The notes under the pieces are model-generated. The model was not told the origin of the DNA. It ran no database searches and saw nothing but the letters and a program-made list of their open reading frames with translations. The position numbers and the translations under genes were made by a program. 44,270 bases of DNA from Cryomorphaceae bacterium (GTDB taxonomy: Bacteria > Bacteroidota > Bacteroidia > Flavobacteriales > Crocinitomicaceae), in contig JAJTDX010000055.1 of the NCBI GenBank assembly GCA_021298235.1, positions 1 to 44,270 on the forward strand, written 5' to 3'. Positions 1 to 6,820 of this stretch are shown piece by piece; within the stretch, counting starts at the first letter, position 1; the number at the start of each line of letters is the position of its first letter.

Positions 1-1
1 T

Positions 2-934
2 TTACAAATGAATGTGCCTCTGGTTCCGGGACAAAACACCATTACGATTACGGTAACTAACGCGTGTGGAACAGATACCGAAGTCATTGTCATTAATTAT
101 CAGCAGGAGGAACAAAAAGTTACCATCTGTCACTATCCTCCCGGAAATACAGGAAATCCACAAACGATCGAGATTCCACTCTCCGCATGGCCTGCACATG
201 AAGCGCACGGAGATAAACTCGGACCATGTCCAGAAGTAATCAATAGTGGGGGTGGCTCAACTGGAAATGGCAATATTAACAGCTCGGGAGGAATAGGGGG
301 CCCACGAACAGAGAAGCTCACCATCTGTCACTATCCTCCGGGAAATACAGGAAATCCGCAAACCATTGAGATTCCGCTATCTGCCTGGCCCGCACACGAA
401 GCGCATGGTGATAAGCTCGGACCATGCCCTACTGATTCGACATCCAATGGACAGGGCAACCAAGGAGGCTCGGGAAGTGGAAATGTGAATCAAGATGGAA
501 CATCTAATGGAAGCAGCATGGGAACCGGAGGAGGAAGACCGGGGTCATCGACGAATACCACGGGTGTGAATTCTGGAGGTGGCTCGAGCAACAGCACTAA
601 TGGAACAACTAACACAAATTCGGGATCGGGAAGCACATCAAACGGAGACAGTATGGGTACAGGAAATGGTTCAGGTGCAGAAACAAACAATCCGCCTGCA
701 CCCGTAGCAAATCCGGGAAACAATTCCAATTCAACCAATGAAGGTGGATCGCAAGGCACAGATCCAAAGGCACCAGGAAAACCCGGTGGAAAAGCAGCAG
801 GAAAGGCAAGCGGGAACATTAAACCAAAAGAGGAAAAACCTGAGAATAAAACAACTCCGGAACCGGAAAAAAAGAATGGCGATAAAGATCCTACCAAGCC
901 CGGTTCAAGCACAGAAAAAACCGGAGGAGGTTAA
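2..934 (+). CDS. Secreted surface protein, C-terminal part, with two CHYPPG repeats and a disordered tail
   Basis: The reading frame is open to the left edge, so the true start lies outside the window; the ATG at 8 sits inside what reads as the last strand of an Ig-like or HYR-like domain (TITITVTNACGTDTEVIVIN). Two near-identical 39-residue units follow (residues 37-75 and 103-141 from that ATG), each with CHYPPGN, AHEAHGD and a terminal GPCP. Then come about 90 residues rich in Gly, Ser, Asn and Thr with degenerate TSNG(S/D)SMGTG units, and a Pro/Lys/Glu-rich tail ending in GGG. There is no T9SS C-terminal domain, no lipobox and no membrane segment in the visible part, so anchoring is unclear. 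Extracellular location is inferred from composition and the Ig-like strand. Function unknown. A terminator follows directly. Confidence 0.8.
   Translation, partial: LQMNVPLVPGQNTITITVTNACGTDTEVIVINYQQEEQKVTICHYPPGNTGNPQTIEIPLSAWPAHEAHGDKLGPCPEVINSGGGSTGNGNINSSGGIGGPRTEKLTICHYPPGNTGNPQTIEIPLSAWPAHEAHGDKLGPCPTDSTSNGQGNQGGSGSGNVNQDGTSNGSSMGTGGGRPGSSTNTTGVNSGGGSSNSTNGTTNTNSGSGSTSNGDSMGTGNGSGAETNNPPAPVANPGNNSNSTNEGGSQGTDPKAPGKPGGKAAGKASGNIKPKEEKPENKTTPEPEKKNGDKDPTKPGSSTEKTGGG
116..430 (+). repeat. Two in-gene copies of a 117-base Cys/His-rich coding repeat
   Basis: Copies lie at 116-232 and 314-430, 198 bases apart start to start. The encoded 39 residues differ only at one position (KVTIC versus KLTIC), while the DNA differs at many third codon positions (for example tcccgga versus tccggga, gcatgg versus gcctgg). 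The protein has therefore been held constant while the DNA drifted, so this is not a recent duplication or an assembly echo. Confidence 0.9.
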
Positions 935-941
935 TTGTACT

Positions 942-970
942 AAGGCTGTCATCTGACGGCCTTTTACTTT
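942..970 (+). terminator. Intrinsic terminator after the first gene
   Basis: AAGGCTGTC (942-950), loop ATCT and GACGGCCTT (955-963) form a 9-bp stem with one G-U pair, followed by a T-rich tract. It begins 8 bases after the TAA stop at 934. Confidence 0.85.
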
Positions 971-1016
971 TAAATAAGTTTCACTTAGATTGCTTTTCAA
1001 AGTCGAAACATCTCCT

Positions 1017-1024
1017 TATATTCG
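1017..1024 (+). promoter_or_regulatory. Bacteroidota -7 box for the PpiD-like gene
   Basis: TATATTCG fits TAnnTTYG and ends 21 bases before the ATG at 1045. A TTG at 990-992 is a weak -33 candidate, but its spacing of 24 is long. Confidence 0.5.
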
Positions 1025-1044
1025 CACCCTTAAAGAAAAATGCA

Positions 1045-3288
1045 ATGGCACTTATTGGAAAAATTCGTGAAAAATCGACTTTGCTTTTATTGTTTGTAGG
1101 AGGAGCACTACTCATATTTGTAGTTCTCGGATTAGGTGATCCGCAGAGCAATCCGTTTGTAAAACTGTTCAAATCACTGACCGGACAGCAAGTGAAAGAA
1201 TATGGCTACGGAACGGTCTACAACGAATCAGTTGATCCTATGAAATTCAATGAGGCCAGTACTCGATTTCAAGAGCAGGATGCTACGCAAGCGCAGCAAC
1301 AGCAACGCGAGTATACACAGAAGGATCAAGAGGGCTCTATCGATAAAGCATGGAATTACATGGTGGAAACCACCATTTTTGATAAAGAATTTGAGGCGCT
1401 GGGAATTGACGTGAGCGAGTCGGAGTTTGACGCATATTTATACGGAACGGATGGTTTTACAGTATTGCCTGAATTAGCTCAAGGTTTTACTGATTCTTTG
1501 ACAGGAACGTTCAATGCGAAAATGCTTGAGAAACGAATCAATGAAATGGAATCCTCTACCGATGCTAATATGCAGAAGCAATGGGCGGATAATAAAAAAT
1601 ACTACACCGACCGTAGAAAACAAGAAAAGTACATGGAGTTGATTGGCCAAGGACTTTATGTAACCAAGTTAGAAGCTGAAGAAGAGTACTTTGCTCAAAA
1701 AGAAGTGAAGAGCGTCTCTTATGTCGTACGTCGATACAGTGAGTTAATGGATGATGACATCAAGGTTACGGATCAAGAGCTCAAGGCGTACTACGAAGAG
1801 CACAAGAATGAGAAAAAATATGAAAATAAAACTGCCTCAAGAGAGGTGCGTTATTTCGATGTGACCATTGCGCCTTCAAGAACTGATAGTGTTAAATTCA
1901 ACCGATTAATGAATGGCCTGAAAACAGAATTTGCCAAAACAACTTCTGACTCGCTCTTTGTGCTGAAAAATTCTGAGATCAAGTTTTACTCTTCCCAGAA
2001 GATCGCAACTGCAGTGCCTGAAGGAAATGAAAAGGCACAAAAACTACAGTCGTATCCTAAAACCATGGATACGGTTTTCAAAACTGCGACGATTGGGCAA
2101 ATTGTTGGTCCATATGACAGCCGTGGGAATTTTGTAATATCCAAAGTCATCGGTTTTACTCCTTCTAGACTCAAAGCTCGTCACATTCTTCTTTCCACAA
2201 ACCAATCCACAGATGCGAAGGTCATTGCACAAAAACAGAAAATGGCAGACAGCCTCTTGAAGTTTATCAATAAAGAAAACTTTGGAGAATATGTGACGAA
2301 GTTCAGTGATGATCCGGGATCTAAGCAGTCAGGAGGTGAATACGACAATTTCCTCGAAGCGGACATGGTTTCGGAATTTGGAGCATTCTGTGCTACAAAA
2401 CCGATTGGAACGATTGGTACTGTTAAAACTCAATTTGGAATACATATAATTGAGGTACTTGATCGCGACGATTCCAAATTCCCGGTATTGGCTTCTGTAT
2501 CAAAAGTCTTTAAGGCGAGTCAGGAAACGATTGACCGCAAAGAAAGTGAGGTTTACAACTTGTTGTACAAACTCGAAGGAAAGATCTCACGTGCCAATGA
2601 AATTAAGAAAAAACTTGAGCTTTTTGATACCATTGCTCAGCAGGCGGGTTATTTCGTTCGCCCGGTCAAAATGGAAGATGATGGCCCTAAGCTTTATGGA
2701 TTCAATTCTGTGCCTGCGGAAAATAAGATTTTGGAGCTAGCATATGCACAAGAAGCAGAGGTGGGGAATATTACATCTGCACCAATAAAAGATAAGGAAC
2801 GATACATCATAGCGATTGTTTCTTCTATCAAAGAAAAAGGAGCTCCCCTTTTTGAGGATATCGAAGCAACGATGAAGCGAGATTTGATCGAAGAGAAAAA
2901 AACGAAACGATTTAGCAACCAATTATTGAAAGATAAATCTTTGTCTGCAATGGCGAAAAGAGCAAATGGTGAAGTAATGAAAGCTGAAGTGACATTCGGA
3001 AATCCTCAAATTACCGGAGCAGGATATGAACCGGAAGTTGTTGGCGCTTTATTCTCTGGATTGAAAGATGGTCAAAGAACACTTCCGCTAAAAGGAAAAA
3101 TGGGTGTATATGTGATTCGCATTGACAAAACCACTAAAGCACCAACTGCGGCGAACTATAATGTAGAAAGAGACCAATTACTCTCTGCATTGAAAGGAGG
3201 ATTACAAGGTCAGGCGATCAGTGCTCTTAAAAAGAAAGCTGAGGTCATTGACAACCGAAAACTGTTCAACGCAGGTATTCGAAGATAA
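1045..3288 (+). CDS. ppiD: PpiD/SurA-type peptidylprolyl isomerase, membrane-anchored periplasmic foldase
   Basis: 747 residues. A single N-terminal membrane anchor (about residues 12-31, LLLLFVGGALLIFVVLGLG) precedes a long helical SurA_N-like region with many charged residues. A parvulin (PPIC) domain spans about residues 372-475, marked by LKARHILL, FSDDPGSKQSGGEYD and QFGIHIIEVLDR. A second, degenerate parvulin-like or C-terminal chaperone region follows. The family helps outer-membrane and secreted proteins fold at the outer face of the inner membrane; that fits this envelope-rich neighbourhood. The length is normal for the Bacteroidota form. The start is supported by a promoter box 21 bases upstream and by the anchor directly after it. 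It is monocistronic, flanked by terminators at 942-970 and 3295-3319. Confidence 0.9.
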   Translation: MALIGKIREKSTLLLLFVGGALLIFVVLGLGDPQSNPFVKLFKSLTGQQVKEYGYGTVYNESVDPMKFNEASTRFQEQDATQAQQQQREYTQKDQEGSIDKAWNYMVETTIFDKEFEALGIDVSESEFDAYLYGTDGFTVLPELAQGFTDSLTGTFNAKMLEKRINEMESSTDANMQKQWADNKKYYTDRRKQEKYMELIGQGLYVTKLEAEEEYFAQKEVKSVSYVVRRYSELMDDDIKVTDQELKAYYEEHKNEKKYENKTASREVRYFDVTIAPSRTDSVKFNRLMNGLKTEFAKTTSDSLFVLKNSEIKFYSSQKIATAVPEGNEKAQKLQSYPKTMDTVFKTATIGQIVGPYDSRGNFVISKVIGFTPSRLKARHILLSTNQSTDAKVIAQKQKMADSLLKFINKENFGEYVTKFSDDPGSKQSGGEYDNFLEADMVSEFGAFCATKPIGTIGTVKTQFGIHIIEVLDRDDSKFPVLASVSKVFKASQETIDRKESEVYNLLYKLEGKISRANEIKKKLELFDTIAQQAGYFVRPVKMEDDGPKLYGFNSVPAENKILELAYAQEAEVGNITSAPIKDKERYIIAIVSSIKEKGAPLFEDIEATMKRDLIEEKKTKRFSNQLLKDKSLSAMAKRANGEVMKAEVTFGNPQITGAGYEPEVVGALFSGLKDGQRTLPLKGKMGVYVIRIDKTTKAPTAANYNVERDQLLSALKGGLQGQAISALKKKAEVIDNRKLFNAGIRR

Positions 3289-3294
3289 CTCTTT

Positions 3295-3319
3295 AAAAGG
3301 TCCGAGAGGGCCTTTTTTT
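3295..3319 (+). terminator. Intrinsic terminator between convergent ppiD and dprA
   Basis: AAAAGGTCC (3295-3303), loop GAGA and GGGCCTTTT (3308-3316) form a 9-bp stem with one G-U pair, followed by T's to 3319. It ends one base before the dprA stop codon at 3320. On the minus strand the stem also ends in TTTT, so it may serve both genes. Confidence 0.85.
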
Positions 3320-4411
3320 CTACCTCAACTTATGATACCCTTTACCAGGTACATTTCGAACAACACCTTTCAGCTCTAGATGTAAAAGGTGGCCCTGAAG
3401 TTCCGAAATCGGAATAGTTATACCTAAGGAAATTTCGTCGGGATGTCTCGTTCCGTTATCGTCAAGATACCTACAAATCAGATTTTCTGTTGGAGATAAT
3501 TCCACAGGTATCATAGTCTGCGTTTGTGGTTTTTGTTCCCATCCCATTTTTACCAGTAAGTCTCTTCCGTTTGTTATCAAATGAGCCTTGTCCTCCCGAA
3601 TGAGGTAATGACCGCCCTCTGCATTCTTGGACCCAATTGCACCCGGATAAGCAAACACATCCTTATTGTAGTCATTAGCCAGCTCGGCTGTTATCAATGA
3701 ACCGCCCTTTCTTCGACTTTCCACCACTACTAAGGCGTCCGCCATTCCGGCAACAATTCGATTTCGCATAGGAAAGTTCTCCCTATCCGGATTTGTACCG
3801 ACCGGAAATTCTGTGATCAAACCGCCGTTCTCAAGCATTTGTACTGCTGTTTTCCTGTGCGAGTAAGGATAAATTCTGTCAAGACCATGGCCCAAAACAC
3901 CTATTGTTTGTATTGAAGAACCAACACATGCCCGATGAGCTAAAACATCAATCCCGTATGCTAAGCCGCTGATTACCTGTATGTCCTGATCAACCAGACT
4001 TTCGATCAATTCCGAGCAAAGCATCTTACCATAGTCAGATGCATTTCTGGTTCCCACTATTGCAAGTGTGCGCTTTGGATTGATATCAAAATTACCCATG
4101 CTGTATAAAATAATTGGAGCATCTACACACTGTTTTAGCCGTCTGGGATAATTTGCATCTAAAAAGAAATGGACATGAAGATTGTTTTTTGCCACAAATT
4201 CGAGCTGTTCAGCTGCCTTTTCCAGTGCCTGCTGTCTTTGCAGATTCTCAAGCACCGAATGTCGAATGCCTGTCGCTTTATGAAGTTCACGGATGTTTTC
4301 AATGAATACTGCTTCAGGACTTCCAAGTTTTGCAACCAATTGGGAGGCTTTTTTCGGGCCTATACCAAATAGAAAAGAGAGGCCAACTTTGTAGTGAAGT
4401 TCAGTGTACAT
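3320..4411 (-). CDS. dprA: DNA-processing protein DprA (ssDNA-binding RecA loader)
   Basis: 363 residues, normal length. An N-terminal helix-hairpin-helix-like region (GIGPKKASQLVAKLG, residues 17-30) precedes the Rossmann-like DprA core: LAIVGTRNAS (116-125), SGLAYGID (148-155), ENFPMRNRIVAGM (211-223) and GGSLITAELA (236-245). A C-terminal winged-helix region (about 306-363) contains the ELKGVVRNVPGKGY turn. DprA binds incoming single-stranded DNA and loads RecA during natural transformation. No com genes are in the window, so competence itself cannot be judged. The start ATG has no obvious -7 box; a perfect AGGTTAACCT palindrome lies 13 bases upstream. Confidence 0.95.
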   Translation of the reverse strand: MYTELHYKVGLSFLFGIGPKKASQLVAKLGSPEAVFIENIRELHKATGIRHSVLENLQRQQALEKAAEQLEFVAKNNLHVHFFLDANYPRRLKQCVDAPIILYSMGNFDINPKRTLAIVGTRNASDYGKMLCSELIESLVDQDIQVISGLAYGIDVLAHRACVGSSIQTIGVLGHGLDRIYPYSHRKTAVQMLENGGLITEFPVGTNPDRENFPMRNRIVAGMADALVVVESRRKGGSLITAELANDYNKDVFAYPGAIGSKNAEGGHYLIREDKAHLITNGRDLLVKMGWEQKPQTQTMIPVELSPTENLICRYLDDNGTRHPDEISLGITIPISELQGHLLHLELKGVVRNVPGKGYHKLR

Positions 4412-4423
4412 AAGGTAGGTTTT

Positions 4424-4433
4424 AGGTTAACCT
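4424..4433. promoter_or_regulatory. Perfect 10-bp palindrome between dprA and the first TonB receptor
   Basis: AGGTTAACCT lies 13 bases upstream of the dprA start and 66 bases upstream of the divergent receptor start. It could be an operator for either gene. The half-site GGTTAA recurs in the dyad at 23133-23148. A 10-base palindrome can occur by chance. Confidence 0.25.
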
Positions 4434-4486
4434 TAAGTTATGAAGAATTTCTTTAAGTTCAATTAAAATTAATTCGACTAAAAAAT

Positions 4487-4494
4487 TAAATTTG
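4487..4494 (+). promoter_or_regulatory. Bacteroidota -7 box abutting the start of TonB receptor 1
   Basis: TAAATTTG matches TAnnTTTG exactly and ends 6 bases before the ATG at 4500, so transcription should begin at or next to the start codon (leaderless mRNA). No clear -33 element is visible. Confidence 0.55.
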
Positions 4495-4499
4495 TTTTA

Positions 4500-6740
4500 A
4501 TGCTTTTTAAAAATCTTCTGCTGCTTACATGGCTACTTTGTGGGCTTGTGTCTTTTTCGCAAATTAAGGGAAGGGTACTTGAACTTGAGGGCGATAAACC
4601 TGTGGAGGCTCAAATTATATCGAGTGAAGGCAATTCAACTTTCACCAACAATGAGGGCTATTTCATTCTTGAGGTTCGAAAATTTCCACTAACGTTGATT
4701 ACCAAAGCGGAGGGCTATATCAGCGACACAACTCTTATAAAAGATGACCAAACACCTGTTGAAATTAGACTTTCAGCACCCATTCGGATGATGGAGGCGG
4801 TGGTTGTTTCTGCAGGTCGTAGAACTCAAAAGCTCGAGGATGTAACCATTTCAATGGAAGTTCTAAAACCAGCATTAATAAACAATAAAGGCATCACGAG
4901 CCTGGATCAGGCAGTTAATCAAAGTCCCGGGGTATTTGCTATGGACGGACAGGTGAGTATCAGGGGTGGTGGCGGTTACGCTTATGGAGCAGGAAGCCGC
5001 GTTTTGCTCTTATGGAATGGGGTTCCGATGCTTTCTCCGGACGTAGGAGATGTCAAATGGAACAGTGTGGCATTGGAAAATGCTTCACAAATTGAAGTTA
5101 TCAAAGGGGCTTCATCTGTCCTATATGGAAGCGGTGCTTTGAATGGGATTATTTCCATTTTAGAAAAAGACCCCAGCACAAAAGGAGAGCTCAAGGTAAA
5201 AGTACTTTCCGGAGTATATGGTGACCCGAAAAGAAGTTCTCTTAAGTGGTGGAACAGAAACCCAACATTTAACTCTTTTGACGCGTATTATGGCAAGAGT
5301 TTTACCAAACTAGGCTATTCACTGTCGTGCAATGGCTTTTTGAATGAAGGTTACCGCAAAGGAGCATTGGAACACCGTGCCCGGATGAGTGGATCGCTGT
5401 ATTACAAACCTTTGCCAAATAAAAATTTAAAAGCCGGAGTCTTTTACAGCGGACAATATCAATATACGGGTAATTTTATTTTGTGGGAAAACGATTCCCT
5501 TGGTTACATCGCACAGGGAAATGGGTCCACACTTACCTATCAAAAATCCATACGTGTTAATGTGGATCCTTATATAAAATTCACTGATGCCGCTGGAAAT
5601 AAACACGAATTAAAAACAAGATATTATCTCGTAACGACAGGAGATCTTACAAATATCTTCGCGTCTTCAAAGGCCACCATGTACTTTGGAAACTACCAAT
5701 TTCAGCGCCAATGGCCAGGAAAATCTGTTCTAACTGCCGGGACAACATTTGCAACCAATCAAGTCTTAAGTCCGGTGTTCGGGAACCATACCTCTCACAA
5801 TCCTGCTGCCTACGTTCAGTTTGAGAAAAAATGGCAAAAACTTGACTTTTCATTTGGTACGAGGGCAGAGTATTTTGAGCTCGATGGAAAACGAGGAGAT
5901 TCAGATTTTTATTTTGGAAACGACACGACAAGTATGACCAAACTGCCGGTCTACCCCATTTTTCGAACCGGTATGCACTATGCTGTTACCAAGGCCACAC
6001 ACCTTCGTGCCTCCTTTGGTCAAGGGATTCGTTTTCCATCTGTTGCCGAACGATATGCAGCAACCTCGAATGGCGGTGTGGTGATCTTCCCTAATCCATC
6101 GCTCAGACCGGAAATAGGATGGGCAGCAGAAGTTGGAGTTAAACAGGTGTTCCGTATCAGTGAATGGAAAGGAATGTTGGATGTTGCAGCCTTTATCAAT
6201 CAATACAGCAATATGATTGAATACACCTTTGGACTTTACAATCCTGACACAGTGGTTATTACAGCTGAAAACCTGGCCTCTTGGATAGGGTTTCAGGCAC
6301 AAAATGCAGAAAGCGCACGAATCACGGGCCTTGAATTTTCTTTTAACAGTTCGGGAAAGATTAAAGAGGTAGAAATTGTTTCCCTCTTAGGTTATACATA
6401 TATGAACCCTGTCAGTCTAAACTTAAGTCCTGCATACGTTGGGCAATTCTCTGACACAAATTCCAACATGCTGAAATACAGATTCAAGCACATGGCAAAA
6501 GCAGATATGGAGGTAAATTACAAAAAGTTCAGCTGGGGGATTTCAACTCGTTACAACAGTTTCATGTCTAACATCAATACCGGCTGCGCGGTTTTTGATG
6601 TTAGAATGGCCCATAAATTCCGCGAAAAATGGAAGTTTGCCGTAATCATTAATAATGTGTTCAATGCCGAATACACCAGTAGACCAGCAGATATTCAGCC
6701 TCCAAGGACATTCATGGTGCAATTGCAGGCAGAGATATAA
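4500..6740 (+). CDS. TonB-dependent outer-membrane receptor, copy 1 (shorter paralogue)
   Basis: 746 residues. Signal peptide about 1-20 (LLTWLLCGLVSFSQ), a carboxypeptidase-regulatory-like domain (about 22-95), a plug domain opened by VVVSAGRR and containing VSIRGGGGYAYG and IEVIKGASSVLYGSGALNG, then a beta-barrel ending in a C-terminal hydrophobic strand. There is no SusD partner, so this is a siderophore/vitamin-type receptor rather than a SusCD glycan importer; the substrate is unknown. It is closely similar along its length to the next gene. Near the C-terminus it lacks 28 residues present in the neighbour: NI is followed directly by NTGCAVFD at base 6576, which removes most of one late extracellular loop in frame. 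The gene may start leaderless. Confidence 0.9.
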   Translation: MLFKNLLLLTWLLCGLVSFSQIKGRVLELEGDKPVEAQIISSEGNSTFTNNEGYFILEVRKFPLTLITKAEGYISDTTLIKDDQTPVEIRLSAPIRMMEAVVVSAGRRTQKLEDVTISMEVLKPALINNKGITSLDQAVNQSPGVFAMDGQVSIRGGGGYAYGAGSRVLLLWNGVPMLSPDVGDVKWNSVALENASQIEVIKGASSVLYGSGALNGIISILEKDPSTKGELKVKVLSGVYGDPKRSSLKWWNRNPTFNSFDAYYGKSFTKLGYSLSCNGFLNEGYRKGALEHRARMSGSLYYKPLPNKNLKAGVFYSGQYQYTGNFILWENDSLGYIAQGNGSTLTYQKSIRVNVDPYIKFTDAAGNKHELKTRYYLVTTGDLTNIFASSKATMYFGNYQFQRQWPGKSVLTAGTTFATNQVLSPVFGNHTSHNPAAYVQFEKKWQKLDFSFGTRAEYFELDGKRGDSDFYFGNDTTSMTKLPVYPIFRTGMHYAVTKATHLRASFGQGIRFPSVAERYAATSNGGVVIFPNPSLRPEIGWAAEVGVKQVFRISEWKGMLDVAAFINQYSNMIEYTFGLYNPDTVVITAENLASWIGFQAQNAESARITGLEFSFNSSGKIKEVEIVSLLGYTYMNPVSLNLSPAYVGQFSDTNSNMLKYRFKHMAKADMEVNYKKFSWGISTRYNSFMSNINTGCAVFDVRMAHKFREKWKFAVIINNVFNAEYTSRPADIQPPRTFMVQLQAEI

Positions 6741-6820
6741 AACTGCTCCAAAAAAGAGTTAAATTTCTTTAAAATTGGTATTTTAGCCACAACCCAAAAA
6801 CTACGAACACCAAAAAGCTT

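Noticed and set aside
116..430. Possible CRISPR or tandem DNA repeat
   Set aside because: Only two copies, codons differ at third positions and the reading frame runs through; it is a coding domain repeat.
5901..6302. Antisense open frame within TonB receptor 1
   Set aside because: No recognisable protein features and it lies wholly inside a clear gene; the similar antisense frames elsewhere were rejected for the same reason.
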